Positions 44,013-55,155 of a stretch of 64,000 bases of DNA are shown piece by piece (the first letter of the stretch is position 1; each line of letters begins with the position of its first letter). Below the pieces are notes generated by a model. It ran no database searches. It was not told the origin of the DNA and was given only the letters and a program-made list of their open reading frames with translations. Position numbers and translations under genes: made by a program. Location: assembly GCA_011109175.1 (NCBI GenBank), contig RDEW01000067.1:65609-129608 (forward strand). The letters are read 5' to 3'. Source of the DNA: Dicyema japonicum. Its lineage: Eukaryota; Dicyemida; Rhombozoa; Dicyemidae.

Positions 44013-44159
44013 TGTCAGACCGTGGTTATGAGCGTTTTAGATAGTCAGCTTGGTCTTATATACGAACGTTCCCAGAACAACAATGTCCTACAAGTTACAT
44101 GCTTCTACGTTTATAACACAATAAGTAAATTGTTTCATTTATTGGCGATACTTGCAATT

Positions 44160-44420
44160 TTAACAAAATTTTAAACAATGATAGCTTGCTAATGAGAATT
44201 TCATTTCAATACAGTTGTTGGTAATCACTATCCTTAAAAAACCTGCCTCCAAGTTACTCTTATTCCTCATTTCCACATCAGTGTCAGTCATTATTTCTCT
44301 GTTAGCATTCAATGGAATTTCGTAACGAGAAGCACATGCAAGTTCCACAAGCTTGTCGGAAGCAGACCTAAACTCTTGATCGGAGATTTCATCCAGTGCG
44401 ATTACTATACATTTTGGGCC
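44160..44420 (-). CDS. Possible exon of an unrecognised gene
   Basis: The minus strand encodes CIVIALDEISDQEFRSASDK, then LVELACASRYEIPLNANRE and MTDTDVEMRNKSNLEAG without a stop. Composition is that of a real protein. An upstream intron is conceivable (GTTTGTTCC... ending at TAG just before GGCCCAAAATG, 31 nt), but neither the next exon nor the family could be identified. Confidence 0.3.
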   Translation of the reverse strand, partial: GPKCIVIALDEISDQEFRSASDKLVELACASRYEIPLNANREIMTDTDVEMRNKSNLEAGFLRIVITNNCIEMKFSLASYHCLKFC

Positions 44421-44870
44421 CTACTGTACTTGAAGGTTAAATGGAACAAACTAATAGAAGGCGAATAAGATCAGATGTCAGGCTGGAATAGAAATAGAAA
44501 CGAGAACGAAAGACTGGCTATGAAAAAGGCTTAACAATTGGACTTTCAAAGAAGAATGCAATTATAGTTGTAAAAAGTATTACCTATTGGAGTTTAATTC
44601 ACAACAAATCGATTTATAATGACTCTATAGCTTCGAGTATGTCTGAGTTGAATAGGTCTTTAGTCAAATCAAAAAATATAGCCACAAGGCCGACATCCAG
44701 ATCATAAGCAGACACATACAACGCAGAGTATTTGCGGGATCGCATTCCACCAAGGACATTGTTTCGTAATAAAATTCATATTTTTCTTATAAATTATTTT
44801 AATTTTTTATAAAAGTCAAATAAATATTTTTTTAAATTAATTTAATTATAAATTCAACATTTTTTAGAAA

Positions 44871-45480
44871 ATGGAAGTACCCTCATTATATGCTCATTGC
44901 CTTGATCATATTCGAACAGACTTTGATGAGAAGGAATATCAAGAATTAAATGAAAAAACTAAAAACATGATTTTAAAAAAGATTATTTAAAGAAATGATA
45001 TATTCGAAAGATCCATCTTAAGATCTATATCAAAGACATTACAAAATACACAAGATTTCAAATGTAGTACAGAAAAATGTTTTGTGCGTTGAATTCATAG
45101 ATGACATTGACGTTAAGGATGTTGTCAAGATGATTCAAGTTTATCCGAATTTATCGAATATTAAATTATGCAAAATAACTTCATCACAAAAGATTCCTTT
45201 ACTAGCATTCTCTCCCAATAATGTCCAATCATTCTCACTTCAGAGATATAATGACCCAGATTTGCTACATTCCCTATTTATGACTGGATTTAACGAAATA
45301 ATATCCCTTGAACTTGGCTGTATATATAATAGTGGAAAATATTTAAAAACAGCACAATTAAATTAATGGATAAACTGGAAGACAAATACTTTAGGAACGT
45401 AGTAATTGTAGACTTTGAAGAATTTTCTGCTAATTTAAACAGTCCAGAGGTCTTGTGGTTTAATTTATATCAAATTCAGT
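44871..45480 (+). pseudogene. BC-box leucine-rich protein, decayed right copy
   Basis: Starts MEVPSLYAHCLDHIRTDFDE, keeping the BC-box spacing S-L-xxx-C-xxx-I, and LNEKTKNMILKK. It then breaks: stop and frame changes at about 44990-45080. Recovered in another frame are VKMIQVYPNLSNIKL, AFSPNNVQSFSLQRYNDPD and LLHSLFMTGFNEIISLELG up to the stop at 45366. The later exons of the left copy can be followed only as scraps. A pseudogene of the gene at 39986-40858. Confidence 0.7.
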
Positions 45481-46289
45481 TATTTTACGCATACAAATAA
45501 TATGGATATTTATGAAACAAATATGGACATTTTTAAAGTTAATTGTATTCCTCTTTTAAAAAAACTAACAATCTTACATTTCTCGATTTATTTATGGATA
45601 TATGGATATATTGTAGATATTGTAGACGTAAAGAATATATTGTAGACGTAGAGAAATAAGCAAAGTTATCGATATATAATAATCATAGTCACGTGGCCAA
45701 AATTGGATTGCAAAAATATCATTTTGACCAACTTATAATTTTCAGTGTGGATATAAATGAATCGGTAAATTTGATGATATAATGTAGAATGATAAAGAAT
45801 CACTAATAAATAACTTATGCAGGTCTGTCTGGGATATAAAAACTGAACAAGAAATATATAGATCTTTAATGAGATTTACAATGGGAATGACAATTTTCGA
45901 AATAAATTATTAAGTCAATTTTTGAAAGTATTTTAAAAATATTAGTTCAGTTTTTAGCTCAGACATGAGACTGAAGGTGAACATCCAGAAAATATCTTGT
46001 AAGTGAATCGTATTACTCCAGATCAATTCTAAATAATTTTACCAAAAACTATCAAATATCGTACTTTAATCGTTGGTATGTTTTGATCTTATATTTAGTA
46101 TGATTTATGATGTTGTTCTTAATCTTGTTAACGATACCCGAATTTATTGTTTCGATTTTGTACTATAATTTTTAAATTTTTAGAATGTTTCTGATTGTTT
46201 AAAGTTATTACAAAATTTAAAACCATGGGAGACTTCAATTTTTGTATGCAAAATTTTTCATTCTAGCTGCCTTCGTTTTCATTCGTGCT

Positions 46290-46740
46290 TATGGGAATGT
46301 CTTTTATGTACAACGAAGAAAGTGAAACATACGAGTCTTGTCGCTCTATCTTGAAAAATATGAGCATAGAATATCTGGCTTATCTTGGATATTCAGGACT
46401 TGTCAAAGTTTAAAATTAATGACAGGATAATTTTAGTACACCCTTGAATGTTTTGAACCATGCAACGATATGGATTATGGCATATTCAGTGTGTTGAGAT
46501 ATCTTCTAGGCATTCAAAATATATTTATTTAGATGAAAATGAAAAAAATATGAATTTGTTTGTTGAATTCGATGGAATTGCTCTAATTCATAATTATTTT
46601 AAAAGTTTTCCATTAGAAAAATATGAAAACCATTATATCACATTTCAAATAATTACAGTTGTAGAAGCTTTAGCTAAATTTCAAAAGCAAGACGTTTACT
46701 TGTTTCGGGTGGAATAATAGAAGATTTATTGTAAAATTAG
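46290..46740 (+). pseudogene. ARM-like exons, right copy
   Basis: MSFMYNEESETYESCRSILK then MSIEYLAYLGYSGLVK, the same 29-bp candidate intron as in the left copy, then an open frame 46460-46717 with SSRHSKYIYLDENEKN, MNLFVEFDGIALIHNYFKSF and VVEALAKFQKQD. It ends early with a frame change compared with the left copy. Most differences between copies leave the protein pattern readable, so both were probably coding after the duplication. Present function is doubtful because the 5' half of this copy is broken. Confidence 0.45.
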
Positions 46741-47919
46741 TGTTTCATTAAAGGAATCCTGATTACGATCAACTTGAATTTAGTGCGCACTATTTCATTT
46801 GGAGTTTCCATGTGTCTGATATTGGGTGATCAAAATTATATTTTGCCCACTTTTGAAATTTTGAATATCGGTGATTTGAGTCCAAAGAATTCATTCTAAA
46901 TAAAATGTGTAAACACGGATGAGCGAATATGGCTTTGGGTTGTGTGGAATTTGCTAATTTGACCACTAAATTTCGTTAAAATTTATTTTTATAATAGCAA
47001 ATGTATTTATGGAGATGGTGATTCCGCATAACATTTTCAGAAAATTGAGAATATATGTTGTCAATCCAACATGGAAGAGATCCATTCCTACGCTGCGATT
47101 TTTAGAACAAATTACAATGTTGTTATTTATATGATTTTAGGATTACATTAATCGTCATTTATTAAGAATTCAAGTTAACTAATCTTTTTATTAATAAATT
47201 ATTAACAATATGGATTCATTTCTTAGTCGCCATTACAGAGGCTTATATCCCATAGCTAACTTATTCTTTCCTGCTCACCTGAATTTTTTTTTCAAATCCA
47301 AATATTGTTCAACAATAATCTGATGTGAACCTACATGGTAGTCTCTAACAACGTATTGATTTCAAAAATCTCATTTTAATATAAATCTAAAAAGTCAAAA
47401 TTTAGAACTCTTCCAACTCGGAGACCCGGAACTAAATTGATCATAAAATATTTCAAATATCTCACTCTTAGAATCTTAAAGTTCATTGTGGATGGTCAAA
47501 TAACGAATAAATTAAAGAAATTCACTAAGGATATAGACCATTTTCTCTCTTTCTGTATCTCTAAAATAGTCAAAAATCATTTAGTCTTCTTGTTCTTTCT
47601 CTTCAATTTTTCCTTCACATCACGGTTTTGAATAATCCATTCCATCACGGCCTATCTTTAGTGTGACTCACTTCATCCCGAGTTTTAATTGTGAAGTCTC
47701 TCCTGAAAGAACGGATCTTGTATCCGTTGAAACGAGATCATTAGTTCATTAACACTACGTCACATCCCTATAAATCCATGATAAGTTTGCAAATACAGTG
47801 AAATACACTAACAATAATGCTCCTGGAAAGGTCAAGGAAGCACCTGGGACTCAGAATATCTGGGATATTCTTTATGTGAATATCAGGTCAGGTCATAAAT
47901 TACCCATCTGAATTTTACG

Positions 47920-48270
47920 GACTCATAATGATAAGTAAATCTGGGAAACCTGGGTAGTTAACAACCAATTATAGCACCATAAGCCTTATTTGTATCAACT
48001 CAAGAATAATCAATATAACAGACTCTCTGAACACATTGATCGCAATGATATATAAGAGAGCACTTGTCGTGTTATCGAGAAAATCGCTCATGTGATGAGT
48101 GTTTTGTATAGTCTTAACAGTTCAATTGTGGAGGATTTTGATACTAAGTGATGTTTTACCGGGTCTGTGGTATTAAAGATGTTGCGAGATTGGTGTTAAA
48201 AAGAACCTTATTTTTGGACACTAAGCTTGCTCTCGAATAGACGGTCAATTGTTAATATTTTCAAACTGAG
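47920..48270 (+). mobile_element. LINE reverse-transcriptase fragment
   Basis: Near-identical reverse copy of 42170-42490 (ctgagaacacattgatcg..., gagagcaagcttagtgtcc on the opposite strand). It encodes the RT fingers region with stops. Its 5' end lies 530 bp beyond the right arm of the inverted duplication, so it is not part of that symmetric pair. Confidence 0.65.
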
Positions 48271-48535
48271 TCCCGTCTATGCTAAACCAGGCGGTCTTTG
48301 TAGTGACGTGACCGGAATGACCCGATAGGATAATCATCATTCCTTCGAAGCCAGGATACCTCTTGTCTGGAACATAACCTGTACCGACACATTTGCCTCT
48401 TATAATCCTCTTCAGAGTGTTTCTGGATCATGTTTTGCCGCTAAGAAGGCCGAGAGGTTAAAAAGAAGAAAGTACGCGGTCTTATCTGAGGATTTTTTTG
48501 TTTCTTCTGCTTGCTTTAGTCGGTTTTGTGAGGTA
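48271..48535 (+). mobile_element. RLE-type LINE 3' scrap (family C)
   Basis: About 260 bp almost identical to 43600-43860: ttcgaagccaggatacctct, gtaccgacacatttgcctct and aggccgaggttaaa-like strings in order. Reads as the same VCDVTCIDTFAS region with extra frame changes. Confidence 0.65.
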
Positions 48536-48810
48536 AGGCCCACTTCGATTAAGGTTGCTTCCTTTTTTATTTTGTCGTAAACAAAAATATCAGGTTTATT
48601 GAATTGGATTTTTTTATGTCATAATCGACGTGTCAACTCTGATTTCGACATTTTGATTCGTCAATATTGACTGAACCGAATTTCCTTTCAATTTCCTGCT
48701 TCTTTTGATTCGATAATCGACAAAGATGAAGATGGATACACTTTACCACTTCATTATGTTTTCGGAAATAATCACTTTTCAGCATTTTACCACACTGAGT
48801 GGCCAAATGA

Positions 48811-49209
48811 TCAACAGTTTTCCTGCTTTTTTACAATGGTTGCATGTTGATCCCGCCCATGCGAAAAACAAATTCCTATTTTGCAGAAAGCGGATAGCTG
48901 TTCTAACTTCTGCCGGAAACAAGAGTTCTTCCAGTTAACTTTTGAGGATGTTAAAAACGTCCAGCTAAACTGGTGTAAAAAAGAATTAGTCCTCATTCGT
49001 AAGGTCTTCGACAAATAGTAACGATAATGTCTGTAGTCTATCGTTGAAGTATCATAATACAAGAAAATATCTTTAACAATATTCAGCTCCAGTTTTATAA
49101 TCACTTCCTGTGGGTTATGAACACTTCCTATTTCCAAGAATAATCTCGGTCTGGCCACATGATTCAAAAGTTGTAAAATACTAGAACAATCCCAGCATAT
49201 CACCGCCAT
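48811..49209 (-). other. Open frame of unknown origin
   Basis: A 132-codon minus-strand frame containing ARPRLFLEIGSVHNPQEVII and IVKDIFLYYDTSTIDYRHY. It lies just 3' of the RRM-like remnant on the same strand. It may be the decayed continuation of that gene or chance. No family recognised. Confidence 0.25.
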
Positions 49210-49223
49210 AGTGTGAAAAATGG

Positions 49224-49665
49224 TTAGGTTCCTCCAGACGTCAAAACTTCAACTCTAATTTCGCTAACCAGATCTGCTAGTAGTGGCTCGTATCCATTGT
49301 TTTTGCAACATCCGTAGCTCGTATTCTTAACATTCAGTTCGCCATTGGAATAGGCTCTTGACATTCGGGTTACTTTCGAAGTTGAGGGAGCCATCTCCTG
49401 AAGGTAATCTAAGAGGTCGTCCTCACTCACTCAGAAAGGGAGGTTCCTGAGGACAATTTCACACGGTCTTGTTAGGAGTGTTCTGAATTAGTGGTTGTCA
49501 GTTCCATAAAGACAGGTCTCATTTATGGCCTCAATATAGGTGGCCATGTGGGTATTGTCCTAAAAATCCAGTCGGTAGGATCCCGGTCCTCTGTGGCTCA
49601 TCCTCAAAAATCCGTAATGGTCATAATATTGTAGAATATTCCTCAATCTTTATCGCACTTATAGT
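49224..49665 (-). pseudogene. RNA-recognition-motif protein remnant
   Basis: One minus-strand frame from about 49660 to 49224 reads NILQYYDHYGFLRMSHRGPG, MATYIEAINETCLYGTD, then CEIVLRNLPF and SEDDLLDYLQEMAPS. The last part has the strand-loop-helix start of an RRM (an RNP2-like IVLRNLPF). The frame is interrupted by TAG (about 49560), TAA (about 49503) and TGA (about 49437) without any frameshift. Introns of local type do not explain these stops. An open frame at 49713-49904 may be a further upstream exon. A pseudogene is most likely. Confidence 0.4.
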
Positions 49666-49979
49666 AGAATGAACTATGATCAATAGAGTCCTGTTGTCTA
49701 TAAGATCAGCTTTCATTGGTTCGTCCGTAGGTTTGGACATTTCCGTGGGTCGTGTTTCGTAGGATCATTCGCAGGTTTAGCAGGTTCTGCATTATACCGC
49801 GTCTTGTCGAAAAAAAATGACTCAGCTGTAGCACTTCCCGAGGACGAGAAGAGCTTCTGGCTTTCATTGTTGTGGCTTTCGCGGTCGTTTTTTTCCTCTA
49901 GCAATAACCATATTAATTTAATTGATTTGGAAAATTTTTTTCTACATCAAAGATTATGGAACGGATTGCATTCAAGAGA

Positions 49980-50945
49980 TTGAATCGGTATATAGAAGAA
50001 AGTAATTTTCTACGACCTTACCAATGGAGTTTTCGTCCGGGAAGATCGTGCGGATATTGTATTCACTCCTAAATTACGAAATTACAAATGCATTTGAGAA
50101 GAAAAGTCAGTTGAGCCTTGTTTGCCTTGACATCTCGAAGGCGTTCGAAAGTGTATGGCACGAAGCCTTATTTTGTCAACTTGTACGATCAAAGATATCC
50201 AAACAAATGTTCCTATGATTGAAAGACTATTTGACTGGGAGGATTTCTTATGTGGTAGTCGGTGAAAGATATTCTGATGGTATATCGTTTAAAAGGGAAG
50301 TGCCGCAGGGATCTATTTTAAACCCTCTGTTATTCAACATATTTATGGAAGATTTTCCGTCGCCGCTAGACTTCAGGACCAAGCTGATGATATACGCGGA
50401 TGACATTTTAATCCGGGATTCGTCTTTGAGGGCATACCTTTCAGAGCGACGAGTAGGAGCTTTTGTCTACAAAGTCCGAGATTGGTGTGGTCGGAGAGCC
50501 CTGAGACTCTCCACGGAAAGATCCCGTTACTTAAGGATAACTGAAATACCTTATAATTGTAGTTGATGGGAAAGGATCATATCTGACGGACATCGAAGAG
50601 CGGAGAAAGATGGCTGTGCAAGCATTGTTCTGCACTAGAAGCCTATTTGGATGGTGATACCATGCTTTTTGTTTTTGGGAAATTATTTTTCCAAACTTAT
50701 CTATGAGAGCGAAGGATGGTTTTACAACCCCTCGATGGAGAGGATTCTCGCTAGACTTAAGAAAACAAGGCGAACGGCGATCAAACTATCCCTTGAGAGA
50801 AGAAACTGTACGATGGTATTACTGAGGAAGAGAACAAACTTGTCAGGCCAGTCAGGGAACATATTCAAAGCAGGATGTGCAAAGATGATTAACAAGGAAA
50901 GGGGGTACTGGGATGCACAGTTCAGGCCAACTGGCTGACTGGTAG
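49980..50945 (+). mobile_element. LINE (family E), RT portion
   Basis: Plus strand: SLVCLDISKAFESVWHEALF (palm motif A), WLKDYLTG-like LKDYLTGRISYVVVG after a stop at 50217, EVPQGSILNPLLFNIFMED, MIYADDILIRDSS (YADD), WCGRRALRLSTERS, then a thumb with NPSMERILARLKKTRRTAIK. The longest open stretches are 115 and 95 codons. The element at 61.1-62.5 kb has the same palm wording (CLDLSKAFDSVCHEVLLSRL). No endonuclease is attached here. Confidence 0.7.
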
Positions 50946-50977
50946 TACTTATTCCGTAACCTGTTATTTTTTGGTCA

Positions 50978-52280
50978 TCAATACATATGAACAAAAGAGT
51001 GTAGTGTTCTGCAGTAAATTTTATTTAATAAATATTTCTTCTGAGTGTCCTTGATGGACTTAATATCCATGCTTTCCCTGTCGGCAATTGCATATTTAGA
51101 GGCAAGAAATCCTGCGATTGTAGCCAAGTGCCATTTTTTTGTTTTAATTACTCGCAGAATCCCCGACTTTCGCAAACACACAGTCGATTGTTTTTCCAAA
51201 CATTTAAGGAATTGGAGGAGTATTAATTCGCTCTTAAACAAAATCGAATTAAATCCTCTTCCAAAAGTCTTCCTGTCCAAATACAGCCTCTTTTTGTTTG
51301 CAGGTTTGAGGTGCAACTTGATTGACGTAAGCAGTTGCCGTATTTGTTGCTCAATATCATCAAATTCATAAGGTTCAATATTAATTAGTCCAATATAATA
51401 GTTAGAGGAAATTGAGTATTTACTTATTCCATAAAACAAGTTCGCAAAATTTAACTTAGTTTTTGAAAGCATGGTTATTCTCTCATTAACATTTTCAAGT
51501 ATGGACTCCATAACTTTGTTTTTAAGAATATTACTTCCCTCGACTCTTTCCAAGATCTCACAACATGATAACGATGTAACATTAGACTGACTTTTCCGAA
51601 TTCATCTCCAAGCCGGCAACATGAAAGAAATCGGGAACAACTTTCATCATTTTAATAACAGTATCTTCTTTTCGCCCAAATATCGGTCATCAATGAACAA
51701 CAAATGATTTGTAGAATAAGCCACAGTATTAAGATCCTCCTTATTAATTTGGAGTCTTGGGAACATAGAGTTAAAGATCCTGCTCAATGGTTCCATAGCA
51801 AATAGTTGAGGGGATAATAAATCTCCTAGCAAAATTCCACGTCCCAGCTTTACAAAACCAATTCTTCTTCCATCTAAGTGGAGATGTACAGTCCACTTCT
51901 TGACTATGGTCTTTACAAAGTTAACAATCAAACGGGGTATTCCTGAACAATCCAATACATAAATAAAAATTCATTATCAACAGAAATCAAAGGCTTTATT
52001 CACATCAACCCAAGTATAATTAAGGGCGTTTCCATGCTCCTTTATTTAAGCATTGATTAATAAGGGCCTGTTCCTTAGCGCCCTCACACTGTTTCCTCGT
52101 TCCCAGCTGATTGTCAGTTCTAGTTCTGTTGACAGCTTTGTGATTCTCTTCTCAGCGTTCTCCAACCACGTACTCTGTGGCTTAACCTTCGCAGTTAAAG
52201 TAATATATGCACACTGTGCTGCATAAATAATATTGTTTATCTCATTAATATCTTGAGGAGGATTATCTTTCGTTGTCAAA
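50978..52280 (-). mobile_element. R4/Dong-like RLE-type LINE, RT portion
   Basis: Right to left: STWLENAEKRITKLSTELEL (the helical region before RT, about 52185), then SGIPRLIVNFVKTIVKKW, LGRGILLGDLLSPQLFAMEP (usually RGIxQGDSLSPLLF), LLFIDDRYLG (FIDD instead of YADD), and an open 191-codon thumb with TKLNFANLFYGISKYSISSN, YYIGLINIEPYEFDDIEQ, KKRLYLDRKTFGRGFNSI and LLQFLKCLEK. This is characteristic of R4/Dong-type elements. The final zinc and endonuclease part is missing at the 50.98-kb end. Confidence 0.75.
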
Positions 52281-53062
52281 ATATAAAATAATCAATTATT
52301 GTCAAATATAAAAAATCAATTATGTCAAAATATAAAATAATCAATTATTGTCAAAATATAAAATAATCAATTATTGTCAAAATATAAAATAATCAATTAT
52401 TGTCAAAATATAAAAATAATCAATTATTGTCAATATAAAATAATCAATCAAGAAATATTCTTGCCTCGGGGATCGCTACCGATTTACTCCTGTTGCGACC
52501 GAATCATCGGGAGCCGTTGTCCAATGACGGCTGAATTCTTGCAAGAACTCGGAGGATTGCTTGCCAGAAAGAAAGGGATCAACGAGAAGGGTTAAGGCTA
52601 AGACAAAAGATTGGAATAGCCATACTCGAGGGAACTCGTTCGCAATCCACGCAGCAGGCTTCCTCAACTGACATTTGTTTAATTGTTAAAAAAAATCAAT
52701 TATTGCCAAAATATAAAATAATCAATTATTGTCAAAATATAAAAATAATCAATTATTGTCAAAATATAAAATAATCAATCAAGAAATATTCTTGCCTCGG
52801 GGATCGCTACCGATTTACTCCTGTTGCGACCGAATCATCGGGAGCCGTTGGTCCAATGAAGGCTGAATTCTTGCAAGAACTCGGAGGATTGCTTGCCAGA
52901 AAGAAAAGGGATCAACGAGAAGGGTTATGGCTAAGACAAAAGATTGGAATAGCCATACTCCGAGGGAACTCGTTCGCAATCCACGCAGCAGGCTTCCTCA
53001 ACTGACATTTGTTTAATTGTTAAAAAAATAATCAATTATTGTCAAAATATAAAATAATCAAT
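52275..53062 (+). repeat. 26-bp minisatellite interleaved with LINE 3' ends
   Basis: The unit tcaattattgtcaaaatataaaataa is repeated head to tail at about 52278-52448, 52690-52785 and 53028-53062. Two copies (52449-52680, 52786-53020) of one 230-bp family C 3' end lie between the arrays, each running from agaaatattcttgcctcgg to tgacatttgtttaattgtt. The same 3' end occurs once more at 53935-54180 without the array. Confidence 0.85.
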
Positions 53063-53459
53063 GATGTTAATACAGCAATATTATCCACACTTTGCAGGTT
53101 GTCTTCACCGTCAGTCTCGTTACAGTATTTTCAACAATGGTGTTGTAGCCCGGAATCCTCGATATCTCTGAAACACACTAACAGCACCTACAAAATAATA
53201 AAAGCTCAAATTTTTCTGTGGAAGAGTGAGGCGTTTGATTGTATAAAGACACAGCCTTTCGAAGTGCTTTATCCACTTTTCTTGTCATCCGAAACATCAT
53301 TTTCGATAAACTCCGTGAGATGGTCTGATTGAATCTTTCAACAATCCCTTGACTCTGGGGATTGTTGGGTCGTCTATGAATTTGAATAATTCTGTACTCA
53401 TGACAGTGTTTTTTGATATGGCAATTCTTGAACTCCGTGTCATTGTCTGATTGCAAGTA

Positions 53460-55053
53460 CAGTGCGACCCCGAATTGGGGAAACCCAAGTAGCGTGAAAT
53501 TCCTCTTTTTTGGGAAAAACCTTGCTTTTGGCGAATTATTTTCGCCATCCTATAAAATACGATGATTTTTGAAGAAATAAACCCCCTACTGGGGAAAATT
53601 TTTATATTATCATAAACGATTCATTAATATTTTTCTATAATTTTTAATTTATTATTATTTACTTATTCTAACCTGTTTTACCATATTTATTTTCAATAAA
53701 TTTGAACGATGTGATCGTCAGAGCTCTGAAGGCTACAGGCTTCCCAGCACAGCTTGAACCAGTGGGTCTTGATCGAGGAGATGGAAAGAGACCTGACAGG
53801 ATGACCCTTTTCCCCTTCACGTCTGGAAGATCTTTGGTCTGGGACGCAACTTGTGTAGACACGTTCTCAAGCACGAATATTTTCAAATTGGTTCAGACAC
53901 CTGGAGCAGCTGCTTCGACTGCGGAGAACCTAAAAACAAAAAATATTCTTGCCTCGGTGATCGCTACCGATATACTCCTGTTGCGACCGAATCATCGGGA
54001 GCAGTTGGTCCAATGAAGGCTGAGTTCTTGTGAGAACTCGGAGGATTGCTTGCCAGAAAGAAAAGGGATCAACGCGAAGGGTTATGGCAAAGACAAAAGA
54101 TTGGAATAGCCATACCCCGAGGGAACTCGTTCGCAATCCACGCAGCAGGCTTCCTGAACTGACATTTGTTTAATTGTTAAAAAATTATTTTGTTTAAAAA
54201 TAAATAAATAAATTTGAAAACTAACTAACTTGGCTAGTTAGTTAACTAATTAACCCGGTAAGGAATAACTTTAAAACGAATAATTTAAAAAGCCTGGATG
54301 ACAAAAAATATTTTTGAAAATTGGTTATCTCGATTTAACGAGGAAATGAGGAGAAAAGAAAAGATTATTAATTGACAATGCAATTCGTCATGCTGTTTCT
54401 GCAACCAATATTCAAACGTCGACGTAATACTTTTTTTTCTAAAAAACACAATTTTAATAATTCAGCCATGTGACCAAGGGATAATACAGGCATTTAAGAA
54501 TCATTTTAATAATTGGAAGATGAAAACGATTATCTATGATAAAAATCCTGTAGCTAAAATAGATAAAGCAATAATGGGAATCACAATATTAAAAGCTATT
54601 TCATGTTCGAGATTACAGTACGACATTACTTTGAAAAGGCTTTGGAATATGACTGTGGGAAAAAGAAGACACCGGAGAAAGTCTGATTGATTCGGATATT
54701 GTGGAAAATGCGATTTTGGAGAGCTTCTGGGATGATAATAGTAGTGATGAAGAGGGACTGCAGCGAAAATAAATTCTGGAACATTTGGATGATCAACAAG
54801 TTACAAACAATGCGGAATGCGTATTCACGATGCTTCGGAAAATTCCTTATCTATACAGATTCAAAGCAAATATTATGAGTTCATGCGAAAATTAACAGAT
54901 TTTTTTTTTAAAAAATAAAAATTGAAATTATCCGTCTTGGTTATATTATTAAGGTAGGACATCGAACAGGGGAGACCCAAATTCAAGGAAAATCCTTTTT
55001 TTGGGGAAAACCTCAAAATTGGGGAAAATTTTCCACAATTCGGGATCGCACTG
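53460..55053 (+). mobile_element. pogo/Tigger-type transposon 1, defective
   Basis: Inverted ends: CAGTGCGACCCCGAATTGGG at 53460 and, complemented, CAGTGCGATCCCGAATTGTG at 55053, each flanked by TA (53458-53459, 55054-55055), the Tc1/mariner-type target. Inside, the plus strand keeps only the transposase end: AWMTKNIFENWLSRF, a DNA-H pattern (second catalytic Asp), QPCDQGIIQAFKNHFNNW, and the acidic tail WDDNSSDEE. The N-terminal DNA-binding part is missing, and 53700-54180 is a family C LINE insertion. Confidence 0.85.
53700..54180 (+). mobile_element. RLE-type LINE 3' end (family C), best-preserved copy
   Basis: The open frame 53702-54016 holds NDVIVRALKATGFPAQLEPV, GLDRGDGKRPDRMTLFPF, SGRSLVWDATCVDTFSS and TPGAAASTAENLKTKN, then after one frame change the ELGGLLARKK-like helix. 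KRPD followed 16 residues later by WD fits the PD...D pattern of the restriction-like endonuclease of RLE-type LINEs. It ends tgacatttgtttaattgttaaaaa. It sits inside Tigger element 1 and is 5' truncated. Confidence 0.75.
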
Positions 55054-55155
55054 TATTTACAAGGCCGTGATCCATAAAAATTTTTTTTAATTTGTTGGCC
55101 ACCTCTATTCCACTTTTTTTCAGTAGGTTCCAGGTGAATGCATATTTTGAATATA

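Larger units (their letters stand above)
44780..47390. repeat. Right arm of the large inverted duplication
   Basis: Reverse-complement partner of 38265-40980, with gene content in the same order but on the plus strand: AT-rich leader, BC-box gene copy at 44871, ARM-like block at 46290-46740, then the non-coding tail and the 90-bp repeat near 47285-47345. Confidence 0.8.

Noticed and set aside
51045..51371. 108-codon plus-strand open frame
   Set aside because: Antisense shadow of the 191-codon R4/Dong-like thumb region.
52275..53062. Regular repeats resembling a CRISPR array
   Set aside because: Units are contiguous 26-bp minisatellite copies without spacers of constant length, and the larger inserts are two copies of the same LINE end. 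No cas genes; the DNA is animal nuclear.
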